A stretch of 64,000 bases of DNA from Microbispora hainanensis (GTDB taxonomy: Bacteria > Actinomycetota > Actinomycetes > Streptosporangiales > Streptosporangiaceae): NCBI RefSeq assembly GCF_006874475.1, contig NZ_VIRM01000022.1, positions 1-64,000 of the forward strand. The letters run 5' to 3'. The notes under the pieces are model-generated. The model saw only the letters and a program-made list of their open reading frames with translations. It did not search any database and was not told where the DNA came from. Of the stretch, positions 44,277-51,960 are shown piece after piece. Within the stretch, counting starts at the first letter, position 1. Each line of letters begins with the position of its first letter. A program made the translations under genes and the position numbers.

Positions 44277-44897
44277 TCAGCCGGTGCGCGGGAAACCGCT
44301 GATCCCGCGCCAGGCGAGGCGCGCCATCAGCTGGGTCGCCGCCTCCTTGGGGATCGAGCCGTGGCTGCTCAGCCAGTAGCGCGCGCTCACCTCGGCCATG
44401 CCGACCAGGCCGACGCCGAGCAGGTGCGCCTCGTCGCTGGAGCAGCCGGTGTCCTCCTGGATCACCCGGCTGATCGCCTCGGCGCTCTCGTGCAGCGAAC
44501 GCTCCATCCGCTGCCGTACGGGCGCGACGTTCCGCAGGTCGGATTCGAAGACGAGCCGGAACGCCTCGCCCTGGCTGGAGACGAAGTCGAAGAAGGCGCC
44601 GATGGCGGCCTGCACCCGCTGCTTGTTGTCGGTGGTGGACTCGAGCGCCTGACGGCACCGGCTCACCATGTCGTCGACGTGCAGGTCGAGCAGCGCGAGG
44701 TACAGCTCCAGCTTGCCCGGGAAGTGCTGGTAGAGCACCGGCTTGCTCACACCGGCCCGCTCGGCGATCTCGTCCATCGCCGCCGCGTGGTAGCCGTTCT
44801 CCACGAACACTTCCTGCGCCGCGCTCAGCAACTGGCGGCGGCGGGCCATCCGGGGTAGCCGGGTGCCCCGGGGCTTGGCGTCCGGGGTAGCGGTCAC
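44277..44897 (-). CDS. TetR-family transcriptional regulator
   Basis: 206 residues from GTG 44897 (AGGAGA upstream). The N-terminal HTH is complete (RRQLLSAAQEVFVENGYHAAAMDEIAERAGVSKPVLYQHFPGKLELY); the C-terminal ligand domain has AFFDFVSSQGEAFRLVFESDLRN and HLLGVGLVGMAEVSARYWL. Ligand and targets are unknown. It resembles the TetR regulator that accompanies DUF3107 in actinomycetes and is probably autoregulated. It lies 93 bp upstream of DUF3107 on the same strand. Confidence 0.9.
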   Translation of the reverse strand: MTATPDAKPRGTRLPRMARRRQLLSAAQEVFVENGYHAAAMDEIAERAGVSKPVLYQHFPGKLELYLALLDLHVDDMVSRCRQALESTTDNKQRVQAAIGAFFDFVSSQGEAFRLVFESDLRNVAPVRQRMERSLHESAEAISRVIQEDTGCSSDEAHLLGVGLVGMAEVSARYWLSSHGSIPKEAATQLMARLAWRGISGFPRTG

Positions 44898-44969
44898 GGC
44901 AGTCTCCTTGCAAGATGCGCATCGGGGGCTCCCGCCCCGCGGCCTCATCCTACGTGTCGGTAAATCGGA

Positions 44970-45170
44970 TCAGCGATAGTCGTCGTCGTCGAGGTCGACC
45001 GTACGCTCCTGCTCGGCCACGTCGGCCGGGTCGGCGTCGAACGGGACGTGCTCGGGCCAGCGCCTGTCTTCGACCACCTTGACGAGCTGGTGCTGCTCGA
45101 CCGCGTCGGCCTCCGGCGCCTCGATCGAGATCTCCTCGGCCGTATCGTCGAGGGGGTCCATCTCAGGCAT
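44970..45170 (-). CDS. Small acidic hypothetical protein
   Basis: Sixty-six residues from ATG 45170 (GGAAGGACAA upstream). The composition is very acidic with no Cys (MPEMDPLDDTAEEISIEAPE, ADAVEQ, then DADPADVAEQ and a VDLDDDDYR end). The EADAVEQ and DPADVAEQ boxes recur in small actinobacterial proteins of unknown role. It is downstream of the LigD polymerase gene by 66 bp and could be part of that transcript. Confidence 0.7.
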   Translation of the reverse strand: MPEMDPLDDTAEEISIEAPEADAVEQHQLVKVVEDRRWPEHVPFDADPADVAEQERTVDLDDDDYR

Positions 45171-45236
45171 CTGCTTGTCCTTCCGTTCGACGGTCGGCTG
45201 CGACAGGTCCACACTACGGCCAGGGCGGCGGCGCAA

Positions 45237-46118
45237 CTACGCGGTGAGGGGTGCGAACAGGTCGCCGTGTTTCTCCACGCGCTTCAGCACGTCGGGCGCG
45301 GTGAACACCAGCAGGTCGGGGCTGTCGCACGCCTCGACCTCCTCCCACAGCAGGGGCGTGGACACGGTCGGCCGCCTGGCGGCGCGCAGCGAGTAGGGCG
45401 CGATCGTCGTCTTGGCCGGGTTGTTCTGGCTCCAGTCGATGAAAACCTTGCCCGGCCGCTCCTTCTTCGCCATCACGCTCGTCACGAACGGATGCTCGGC
45501 CTGCATCCGGCGCGCGAGCGCCTTGGCGTAGCCGGAGGTGTCCGGGCCCCGGTCCCAGGGGACGTAGAGCTGCATGCCCTTCTGGCCGCTGGTCTTGGGG
45601 AAGCTCTCCAGGCCGTCGCCGGCCAGGGCCCGCCGCAGCAGGACGGCGACCCGGCAGCAGTCGACGATCGTGGCGGGGGCGCCGGGGTCGAGGTCGAAGA
45701 CGAGCGTGTCGGGCGGCTGCGGCTTGCCGTCCTTGTCCACCCGCCACATCGGCACGTGTATCTCCAGGGCGGCCAGGTTGGCGTAGTAGACCAGGGTCGG
45801 CAGGTCGTCCACGACCGCGAACTCGATCTCCTCGCGGTTCTTCGTGCTGCCCGGCGCGGGCAGGGTCACCGTACGGACCCAGTCGGGCGTGTGCTCGGGG
45901 GCGTTCTTCTCGAAGAAGAACTGGCCGTCGACGCCGTTCGGATAACGCTTGACGGTGAGTGGGCGCCCCTTGAGGTGCGGCAGCAGGACCGGTGCGATCC
46001 GGGTGTAGTAGTCGATCACCTCGGCCTTGGTGAACGCGGCGTCGGGATAGAGGATTTTGTCCAGGTTGGTCAGGACAAGCAGGCGGCCCTCCACGTTCAC
46101 CCGCACCTTCTCCGTCAT
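45237..46118 (-). CDS. ligD: NHEJ DNA polymerase (LigD polymerase domain)
   Basis: 293 residues of the archaeo-eukaryotic primase-type polymerase domain: TNLDKILYPDAAFTKAEVIDYY, LTVKRYPNGVDGQFFFEKNAPEH, the catalytic DLD in LVFDLDPG, FPKTSGQKGMQLYVP, and FIDWSQNNPAKTTIAPYSLR. It fills or extends DNA ends with NTPs/dNTPs in non-homologous end joining. Its ATG overlaps the ligase stop by 4 nt (ATGA), so polymerase and ligase are coupled in translation; in many bacteria they are one LigD chain. No phosphoesterase domain is present. Confidence 0.95.
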   Translation of the reverse strand: MTEKVRVNVEGRLLVLTNLDKILYPDAAFTKAEVIDYYTRIAPVLLPHLKGRPLTVKRYPNGVDGQFFFEKNAPEHTPDWVRTVTLPAPGSTKNREEIEFAVVDDLPTLVYYANLAALEIHVPMWRVDKDGKPQPPDTLVFDLDPGAPATIVDCCRVAVLLRRALAGDGLESFPKTSGQKGMQLYVPWDRGPDTSGYAKALARRMQAEHPFVTSVMAKKERPGKVFIDWSQNNPAKTTIAPYSLRAARRPTVSTPLLWEEVEACDSPDLLVFTAPDVLKRVEKHGDLFAPLTA

Positions 46119-47071
46119 CGCAGCTCCTCCCGCCGCACCTCCGCGGGGATCTTGTCGGTGCGCAGGCCCCGCCAGACGGGGTTGCGCAGCCGGCCGTCAC
46201 GGGTCCACATGGTGAACGCCACCTCGCCGGCCAGTTCGGGCCTGACCCACCGGGCGTTCCGGGAGATCTCCCTCGGAAGCCCGTCAGAGAAGGGGCTCTG
46301 CCCGATCTCGAGCGGCTCAATCAGGCGGAGGAGGTCGCCGAGCATCGCGTCGGTGAACCCGGTGCCCACGTGGCCGACGAAGAGGAACTCGGCCGGCGAG
46401 GACCCGGCGTACACGCCGAGCAGGAGCGAGCCGACGCCGCCCGCACGGCGGCCCTTGCCCGGGCGCCAGCCGCCGACGACCACCTCGGCGGTGCGCAGGT
46501 TCTTGACCTTGATCCACCACTCCGCCCTGCGCCCCGGCCGATAGGGGGAGTCGAGGCGCTTGGCGACCACGCCCTCCAGCCCCTGCCGCCTGGTCGCCTC
46601 CAGCACCGCCGGTTCGCAGGGGAGGTAGGGCGGCGCGCCCAGGCCGAGCGAGTCGAGCAGCGCCCGCCGGTCCAGGTAGGGCAGGTCGAGCAGCGTGTGC
46701 CCGTCGAGATGGAGCAGGTCGAAGGGCAGATAGGAGACCGGCAGCCGGCCGAGCAGGTGGGCCCCGGCCGGATCGGTGACGTGCATGCGTCTTTGCAGCC
46801 GGGAGAAGCTGGGCCGGCCCTCGGAGTCGAAGGCCACCACCTCGCCGTCGACGACCGCCCTGCGCCCGGCGAGCGGGGCCATGGCGGCGGAGATCTCGGG
46901 ATATCGGGAGGTGAAGTCGGCGCCGTGCCGCCCGCTGACCCGCACGCCGCCGTCGACGTACGCGAGCGCGCGGATGCCGTCCCACTTCACCTCCAGCGCG
47001 TACGCACCGGGGTCGGAGGGGATTTCTCCTGGGATGGCAAGCATCGGCTCGATCGGATACGGCACCGCCAT
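46115..47071 (-). CDS. ligD: ATP-dependent DNA ligase (LigD ligase domain)
   Basis: 318 residues with ligase motifs I (EVKWDGIRALAY, adenylated Lys), III (VVDGEVVAFDSEGRPSF), IIIa (YLPFDLLHLDG), IV (EGVVAKRLDSPYRPGRR) and V (WWIKVKNLRTAEVVVGGW), and an OB domain ending FTMWTRDGRLRNPVWRGLRTDK. It seals double-strand breaks in NHEJ with Ku and the polymerase. The Ku gene is divergent, with 77 bp between starts, so both sides probably share one regulatory region. Confidence 0.95.
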   Translation of the reverse strand: MAVPYPIEPMLAIPGEIPSDPGAYALEVKWDGIRALAYVDGGVRVSGRHGADFTSRYPEISAAMAPLAGRRAVVDGEVVAFDSEGRPSFSRLQRRMHVTDPAGAHLLGRLPVSYLPFDLLHLDGHTLLDLPYLDRRALLDSLGLGAPPYLPCEPAVLEATRRQGLEGVVAKRLDSPYRPGRRAEWWIKVKNLRTAEVVVGGWRPGKGRRAGGVGSLLLGVYAGSSPAEFLFVGHVGTGFTDAMLGDLLRLIEPLEIGQSPFSDGLPREISRNARWVRPELAGEVAFTMWTRDGRLRNPVWRGLRTDKIPAEVRREELR

Positions 47072-47148
47072 AGTGGGTACCTGCCCATGAGGTAACTCCC
47101 TTGAATCCCACCATAGCGTCGTTCGAACACAGAGACGAGAATGTGGCC

Positions 47149-48039
47149 ATGCGCAGCATCTGGAAAGGCGCGATCTCGTTCGGTCTTGTCACCATCCCGG
47201 TGAAGCTCTACTCCGCGACCGAACAGAAGGACGTCACGTTCCACCAGGTGCACCGCAAGGACGGCGGAAGGATCAAATACAAGAGGGTCTGCTCGATCGA
47301 CGGCGAGGAGGTGCCCTACTCGGACATCGCGAAGGGGTACGAGCTCCCGACCGGCGAGATGGTGGTGCTGACCGAAGAGGACTTCGCCGGCCTGCCGTTG
47401 ACCACCTCCCGTAGGATCGACGTGCTGCAGTTCACCCCCGCCGACCAGATCGACCCCATCTACTTCGCCAAGTCCTACTACCTGGAGCCGGAAGGGCAGG
47501 GCGCCAAGCCGTACGTGCTGTTGCGGGACGCCCTGGAGCGGTCGGGCCAGGTGGCGGTCGTGAAGGTCGCGCTGCGGCAGCGCGAGTCGCTGGCCGCCCT
47601 CCGCGTCCGCGACGGCGTCTTCGTGCTGGAGACCATGCTCTGGCCCGACGAGATCCGCAAGCCCGACTTCGCGTTCCTGGAGGAGGACATCGACGTACGG
47701 CCCCAGGAACTGAAGATGGCCGAGTCCTTGATCGAGACGATGGTGGCGGACTTCGATCCCACCGAATACAAGGACGCCTACCGGGAGGCGCTGCAGGAGG
47801 TCATCGAGGCCAAGGTGGCGGGCAAGGAAATCGTCGCCCCCGAGGCCCCGGCCGAACCCGGGCCGGCCGTCGACCTCATGGCCGCGCTGCGGGCCAGTGT
47901 GGAGGCGGCCAAGCGGGAGCGCCAGGGTGCCGCCCAGGCCAAGCCGACCGGCAGAGCCGCCAAGGCCAAGGCCGCGTCGGACGGCGCGGATGAGGAGGAG
48001 AAGGTGCCCAAGAAGCGGAAGACCCGCCGCTCCGCCTGA
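47149..48039 (+). CDS. ku: Ku protein, NHEJ end-binding
   Basis: 296 residues: MRSIWKGAISFGLVTIPVKLYSAT, FHQVHRKDGGRIKYKRVC, VVLTEEDFAGLPLTTSRRIDVLQF, YYLEPEGQGAKPYVLLRDAL, and a Lys/Ala-rich C-tail (KPTGRAAKAKAASD, then KKRKTRRSA). Homodimers encircle DNA ends and recruit LigD; the basic tail aids sliding and DNA binding. ATG 47149 is the family-standard start; a TTG at 47101 is in frame. It is followed by a rho-independent-type terminator at 48079-48111. Confidence 0.95.
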   Translation: MRSIWKGAISFGLVTIPVKLYSATEQKDVTFHQVHRKDGGRIKYKRVCSIDGEEVPYSDIAKGYELPTGEMVVLTEEDFAGLPLTTSRRIDVLQFTPADQIDPIYFAKSYYLEPEGQGAKPYVLLRDALERSGQVAVVKVALRQRESLAALRVRDGVFVLETMLWPDEIRKPDFAFLEEDIDVRPQELKMAESLIETMVADFDPTEYKDAYREALQEVIEAKVAGKEIVAPEAPAEPGPAVDLMAALRASVEAAKRERQGAAQAKPTGRAAKAKAASDGADEEEKVPKKRKTRRSA

Positions 48040-48078
48040 GCGGTCCCGCTGTCGGGTTCTGTCGGTTCTGCTCGGAGG

Positions 48079-48111
48079 GCCCCGGCGGGCGGTTTCCGCC
48101 GGGGCTTTCTT
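48079..48111 (+). terminator. Terminator after ku
   Basis: GCCCCGGCGG (48079-48088), 7-nt loop, CCGCCGGGGC (48096-48105), then TTTCTT. This is a classic intrinsic terminator 40 bp after the ku stop. The complementary strand could also serve the convergent secreted-protein gene ending at 48273. Confidence 0.9.
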
Positions 48112-48272
48112 CACGGTACGGAAGTGGGCGATCCGTACAGGGCCGCGAGCTCTCGGCCGCCCGTTCACCGCCGCCCGATCGCCACGAAGGTGGCGGAGGC
48201 GTGATCAGGGCGGGCCCGGACACCGCGGCGTCGCGCCGACGGCCCCGTACGAGTGGGTGTCACCCGTCAGTG

Positions 48273-48575
48273 TCAGTCGTCGTCGTCGCCGTCGATCTCG
48301 ATGACGGCGTCACCGGATGCGAAGGCCACGTTCTTCCGGTTGACCTTCTTCTCCTTTTCGTACTTGAAGAAGCGGAAGTCGTTGCGGTTGACCGCCGTGT
48401 TACGGCAGCCGCGTCCGTGACGCCCGCAGTGGCCCTTGCCGTGGCCCCAGTTGCTGCTGATCGTCGGGGTGCCGGAGGTCGACGCGTGAGCGGTGGTGGT
48501 GCTCAGGGCGAGCGCGCCGCCGGCCATTACGGTGCTGACGGCCAGACCGGTGATGACGTTGCGGAATTTGGGCAT
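48273..48575 (-). CDS. Secreted small protein with acidic tail (cluster member 1)
   Basis: One hundred residues with a strong ribosome site (GAGGAGG). A Sec signal peptide (MPKFRNVITGLAVSTVMAGG, cut near AHA-STS at about residue 32) closely matches those of the following cluster members. The mature part has a GHGKGHCGRHGRGC segment with two Cys, then NRNDFRFFKYEKEKK and a DGDDDD end. It lacks the Asn/Trp runs of its neighbours but shares their leader hairpin. Function unknown; a cell-surface role is inferred from secretion and context. Confidence 0.75.
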   Translation of the reverse strand: MPKFRNVITGLAVSTVMAGGALALSTTTAHASTSGTPTISSNWGHGKGHCGRHGRGCRNTAVNRNDFRFFKYEKEKKVNRKNVAFASGDAVIEIDGDDDD

Positions 48576-48599
48576 TGAGGTCCTCCTCGAAGGATGGAG

Positions 48600-48650
48600 T
48601 GCCCGAGTGCGACATTCCCGGTGACTGTCGGAAATGTCAGGCGATGTCCT
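48600..48650 (-). promoter_or_regulatory. Leader hairpin of cluster member 1
   Basis: GACATT (48611-48616) pairs with AATGTC (48633-48638), with CC/GG pairs inside. It lies about 35-65 nt before the start codon, at the same place as hairpins before members 2, 3, 4 and 6. The AAAAG-N12-GTTTGTC element found upstream of four members is not recognisable here. Confidence 0.5.
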
Positions 48651-49049
48651 GTATGTCCGGTCATCGCCCGTGGCGTCTTAATTGCCGATGTGGCCTAGCG
48701 GCAAACTGAGCCGGTGGGAATTTGAGCCCGCGTTGTGGCGCGCCGTCCCAGGTTAGGGGACCGCTGACCTGATCGACGTTCAGGTCTGACGTGTCCGTGC
48801 GGCATCAGGGGTAGGGCAGGTGGCGGTTCCCCGCCGTGGTGTTCCTCAATCCCACGTTCTCGTTCGCTTCGGCCCGTGAATCCCGGTCGCCCGGGACGGC
48901 ACATGAGGCGGTGGCGGGTCGGGATCCGTGGGGGCTGGGCGGGGGGATGAGCGGGGTTCTGCGGCGGGGGATCGGTGGGGGATGAGCGGGGTTCGGCGGT
49001 GCCGGGGAGTGGTGGGGGGATCTGCGCGGGATCTGTGGGGGAAAAGGTC

Positions 49050-49080
49050 AGGGCTCCGGCGAGGATCTCGCCGGAGCCCT
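49050..49080 (-). terminator. Terminator downstream of cluster member 2
   Basis: AGGGCTCCGGCGAG (49050-49063) pairs perfectly with 49067-49080 (14 bp, 3-nt loop). On the minus strand the stem is followed by GACCTTTTCC, a short T-run, so it works for the minus strand. Almost the same hairpin occurs at 51724-51754 and a variant at 50366-50398. Confidence 0.9.
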
Positions 49081-49278
49081 TGTGTCATGCCATCTGGTGG
49101 AAGGTGCTTCCAGGCTCCCCGGCGCTCGGCGTGGAGATGCACTGGACGCACCCGGCTGCACTTACCCGCGCCGTCGCCCCCGGCAGCTGGCGGAGAGGCA
49201 CTCGTGGGCGGGACCGCCCACCGGCTCCTGTCACCCGACCGGATAGCGCGGTGTCGCGCGAGGCGTCACGCCATCGGA

Positions 49279-49821
49279 TCAGGCGTGGTCGCCGTTGTTG
49301 TTGTTCTCGTTGTTGTGCTCGCGGTCGTTGCGGTTCCACCAGTCGTTGTTGTTGTGGTCCCACCAGTTCTGGTCGGCGTACCAGTTGTTGTTGAGCCAGT
49401 TGAATGCGCGGTCGTCCTTCTCCTGGAAGCCGAACGCGACATCCTTGGCGACGAGGCCGAAGGCGTCGTGCCCCGACTTGTCGTCCTTGTAGAAGTTCTG
49501 GCCCCACCAGTTGTTGGTGTCCCACCAGTTGTTCTGGTTGCGGTCGTTGATGTTGTGGTTGCGGTCGTTGCGCTCCTGCGTGGTGTTCGGGGTGAACGTC
49601 TGCGGGAAGAAGCCGTCACCCTTCTTGTTGTCCTGGGCGATGCCGCCCGTGCTGTCGTCGACGCCGTTGGCCGCGCCCTCCTTGGCGACGGGGCGGTCGC
49701 TCTTCTTGAAGAAGAAGGGGTTGTCGTCGGCGCTGGCGGCCGTGGCGCCCATGGCGACGGCTCCGCCGACGACCGCGGTGCTGAGCGCGAGCCCTGCGAA
49801 GATCTTCTTGAGCTTGGGCAT
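49279..49821 (-). CDS. Asn/Trp-rich secreted protein (cluster member 2)
   Basis: 180 residues, ribosome site GGGAGGAACAATA. A Sec signal peptide (MPKLKKIFAGLALSTAVVGG, cut near ASA-DDN, residue 31) leads to a conserved block shared with member 3 (DRPVAKEGAANGVDDSTGG then IAQDN), an Asn-rich segment with NNWWDTNNWWGQN, a second shared block (FGLVAKDVAFGFQEK), and an Asn/Trp tail (NNNWYADQNWWDHNNN). No Cys occurs in the mature part, and no known domain is recognised. Low-complexity Asn with regularly spaced aromatic pairs is a prion-like, self-assembling composition, so a surface fibre or matrix protein is plausible. It is not a chaplin or rodlin by motif. Confidence 0.8.
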   Translation of the reverse strand: MPKLKKIFAGLALSTAVVGGAVAMGATAASADDNPFFFKKSDRPVAKEGAANGVDDSTGGIAQDNKKGDGFFPQTFTPNTTQERNDRNHNINDRNQNNWWDTNNWWGQNFYKDDKSGHDAFGLVAKDVAFGFQEKDDRAFNWLNNNWYADQNWWDHNNNDWWNRNDREHNNENNNNGDHA

Positions 49822-50002
49822 TATTGTTCCTCCCTGACAGGATTCGATTTCGAATTGCCCTGCGTCTATCGGCATTTCCCGTCCGCCTGCAGTGGGCGGG
49901 AATTCCTTCGTGGCTCTTATTGAGCCTTGCTTCCGACGCTAGTGGTGATTTCCTGCCGGGCGGTCCGACAAACTGACGCCTGCTGCTTTTAGTTAATGAT
50001 TA
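49822..50002 (-). promoter_or_regulatory. Leader and conserved promoter element of cluster member 2
   Basis: On the minus strand AAAAG (from CTTTT at 49986-49990), 12 nt, then GTTTGTC (from GACAAAC at 49967-49973), 146 nt before the start. The leader then forms hairpin 2, GGCTC/GAGCC (49912-49926), and hairpin 1, TTCCCG/CGGGAA (49876-49902). The same element and order of hairpins precede three other cluster genes. Confidence 0.65.
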
Positions 50003-50148
50003 GCTGCGTATAGGATTGATTCGATGGATAATGCGCCTTATGTAGGGATAGGTACGATTTGCACCCCTGGTGTGGAGCTCGCGCCGACGAGGGTTCCGGG
50101 AGCGGCCGCGAATCGTGCTCCGGGAAAGGCCGCCGCTGAGGGGAGCGC

Positions 50149-50252
50149 CGGAGGAGAGCACAGAGGAGAGCGCTGAGGGAGAGCACGGAGGGAGAGCACG
50201 GAGGGAGAGCACGGAGGAAGGGCACGGACGAAGGGCGCTGAGGGAAGGCGCG
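50149..50252. repeat. 13-bp tandem repeat, about eight copies
   Basis: Units of GAGGGAGAGCACG begin at 50175, 50188 and 50201 as exact copies and continue degenerate (GAGGAAGGGCACG at 50214, GACGAAGGGCGCT at 50227, GAGGGAAGGCGCG at 50240). Earlier degenerate units start near 50149. It is a simple-sequence expansion outside any credible gene. Confidence 0.85.
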
Positions 50253-50257
50253 GGGGT

Positions 50258-50337
50258 GAGCGCGGGCGGAGGGCATGGGCGGGGGCGCGGGGAGAGCGCG
50301 GGCGGAGGGCATGCGCGGGGGCGCGGGGAGAGCGCGG
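50258..50337. repeat. 36-bp direct repeat, two copies plus a partial third
   Basis: GAGCGCGGGCGGAGGGCATG occurs at 50258 and 50294 (one base differs further on), and GAGCGCGG starts a third unit at 50330. It abuts the 13-bp repeat array, upstream of the member 3 terminator. Confidence 0.85.
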
Positions 50338-50365
50338 TGGCGATGCTGCGGGCGTAGAAAAGAGC

Positions 50366-50398
50366 AGGGCTCCGGCGGAACCTTCCCGCCGGAGCCCT
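50366..50398 (-). terminator. Terminator downstream of cluster member 3
   Basis: AGGGCTCCGGCGG (50366-50378) pairs with CCGCCGGAGCCCT (50386-50398). On the minus strand it is followed by GCTCTTTTC. It shares sequence with the hairpins at 49050 and 51724, and lies about 209 bp after its gene's stop, as they do. Confidence 0.85.
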
Positions 50399-50606
50399 TG
50401 GTTGTAACTGTAGGAGGATTGACGGCCGTTCCCGTTCAGGCCGCCGTCGCTCGGTGAGCGAGCGGCCGGCCGTTCGGAGAACGTGTCTCTGCACTCAACG
50501 GCGCCAGTCCGTGTGCCGGAGTCGGATGCCCCATGAGAGGTTCTCCGGATCCGTCACCTGGTCGGAACGGCGCGATCGTCTCGCAGGAGCCGCTGGACCT
50601 GCCTTC

Positions 50607-51140
50607 TCAGTTCACCCGGTCGTTGTTGTTGTGGTTCCACCAGTTGTCGTCGTTGTTGTTCCACCAGTTGTTGTTGTTCCACCAGTTGTTGTTGAACCAG
50701 GTGTTGTCCTTGTTCGTCTTGTCCTGGAAGCCGATCGCAACGTCCTTCGCCACGAGCCCGAAGCCGGAGAAGTCGTCGCGCCGGTCGGCGAACGCCCCCT
50801 GGTTCCAGAAGCTCTGGTTGTCCCACCAGTTGCTGTTGTCGCCCTGGTTGAAGTTCTGGTTGCGGTCGTTCCGTTCGAAGTTGTCGTTGTTGTTGTTCGG
50901 ACTGACGAAGACAGGGAAGCCGTTCCCCAGATCACCGTTGTCGCCGACGCCCCTGTTGCCCTGGGCGATGCCGCCCGTGCTGTCGTCGACACCGTTGGCC
51001 AGGCCGCCCCGGGCGATGGGGCGGTCGACGTCGCCGGTCCTGGTCGCGGCGCCGGCGGCACCGGCGGCCAGAGCGAGCGCACCGCCGACAGCGGTGGTGC
51101 TGAGCGCGAGACCAGCGATGATCTTGTGGAGCTTGGACAT
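50607..51140 (-). CDS. Asn/Trp-rich secreted protein (cluster member 3)
   Basis: 177 residues. Signal peptide MSKLHKIIAGLALSTTAVGG, cut near AGA-ATR. It is the closest paralogue of member 2: shared DRPIARGGLANGVDDSTGG then IAQGN, FGLVAKDVAIGFQDK, an Asn-rich middle (NNNNDNFERNDRNQNFNQGD), and a C-terminal run of Asn with Trp pairs (FNNNWWNNNNWWNNNDD, WWNHNNND). There is no Cys. The Trp-Trp pairs are spaced by 4-6 Asn or Asp, a periodic pattern that would suit stacked beta or ladder structures. A secreted, perhaps fibre-forming, surface protein is my best guess; no known family matches. Confidence 0.8.
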   Translation of the reverse strand: MSKLHKIIAGLALSTTAVGGALALAAGAAGAATRTGDVDRPIARGGLANGVDDSTGGIAQGNRGVGDNGDLGNGFPVFVSPNNNNDNFERNDRNQNFNQGDNSNWWDNQSFWNQGAFADRRDDFSGFGLVAKDVAIGFQDKTNKDNTWFNNNWWNNNNWWNNNDDNWWNHNNNDRVN

Positions 51141-51310
51141 GCGTTGTCCCCCTTGACAGGATTCAGTGTCCCTGAATTTGTTTTAGGGCATTTCTCTTGA
51201 TTAGGAGAGATGTCCTTCGGGCTCTTAATTGAGCCCTAACTTCCTGTGCTGTCATGATTTCCAGCGTGCTGGCCCCACAAACGGCCATCTAAGCCTTTTG
51301 ATCACTAGTT
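51141..51310 (-). promoter_or_regulatory. Leader and conserved promoter element of cluster member 3
   Basis: On the minus strand AAAAG (CTTTT at 51295-51299), 12 nt, then GTTTGTG (CACAAAC at 51276-51282), 136 nt before the start. Hairpin 2 is GGGCTC/GAGCCC (51219-51236, 6-nt loop); hairpin 1 is GGGCATTTCTC/GAGAGATGTCC (51186-51215). The spacing of element, hairpins and start matches members 2, 4 and 6. Confidence 0.65.
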
Positions 51311-51960
51311 AGAATCTTATGAACTGACTTAGATAAATTAAGAGGGAAATGTCTCGATTGACCGATTTTGCGAGGGCGTTCACCGTCGCCGGAGCTCGGC
51401 TCGGAGAGGGAAGCGGTGATGGCCGGCCCGAGCGCTGCTGCCGGGCCCGGGCGCTGCTGTCCGGCCCGAGCGCTGGTGGCCGGCATGAGTGCCTGTGGCG
51501 GTGTGGGCGTCGTCCGCGGTATGCCGCCGCTGTAGGACTGTGGCCGTCCAGGCCGGCCGCGAGAGGCGACGGGAGGGCCTCTGGCTGCCCATGAGGTGGC
51601 TGCCCGGATGGAGCAGGCCGGAGGTGGCTGCCAGGGAAGGCGGCCGTCCGGAATCGTTCGCGAATCTGTGGCCTCGGGCTCCTGGGCCCGTGGTGCGGGG
51701 ACGCGTGGTGCGGGGAAAAGGTCAGGGCTCCGGCGAGAGTCTCGCCGGAGCCCTTGTCTCTGCTCCATCGAACGGCCGTTCCCGGAGCGGGGAGTGCTCA
51801 CGGAGCTTTCGACGCCACGGGAACGTGACTGCGCCTAGGGCGCCGTTCTCCTGTCAAGGCTGTGGAGGACGGTGCGGCCGGCCGTTCACGTCACCCCTTC
51901 ACCTGCCGGGATTCCGAACGGCGCGGTCGTCTCGCGGACCGTTGCCGGCCCCCCGCCTCG
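51311..51960. other. Spacer between members 3 and 4
   Basis: No credible gene. 51430-51490 has short degenerate repeats of GAGCGCTGCTGCCGGGCC type. The terminator of member 4 is at 51724-51754. 51895-51945 resembles 50554-50595 beyond the preceding paralogue (both contain GAACGGCGCG then TCGTCTCGC), so the 3' flanks were duplicated with the genes. Confidence 0.6.
51724..51754 (-). terminator. Terminator downstream of cluster member 4
   Basis: AGGGCTCCGGCGAG (51724-51737), AGT loop, CTCGCCGGAGCCCT (51741-51754), followed on the minus strand by GACCTTTTCCCC. It is identical in both arms to the hairpin at 49050-49080 and lies about 207 bp after the member 4 stop. Confidence 0.9.

Larger units (their letters stand above)
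48576..49278. other. Leader of member 1 and long 3' region of member 2
   Basis: No gene seen in 703 bp. 48576-48750 is the leader of the gene at 48273-48575 and holds the hairpin described below. 48930-49030 has GC-rich direct repeats (GGGGGATGAGCGGGGTTC twice, 48943 and 48978 area). The terminator of the next gene is at 49050-49080, and 49081-49278 is its 3' untranslated stretch. Confidence 0.6.
50003..50365. other. Repeat-rich spacer between members 2 and 3
   Basis: No gene. The interval is filled by GA/GC-rich tandem repeats listed separately (50149-50252 and 50258-50337). The AT-richer part at 50003-50070 lies upstream of the member 2 promoter element and may hold regulator sites. Confidence 0.6.

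Noticed and set aside
45237-47071. Frameshifted single ligD gene
   Set aside because: The ligase and polymerase each have a proper start and stop joined by an ATGA overlap, a known split arrangement in actinobacteria, so no frameshift is needed.
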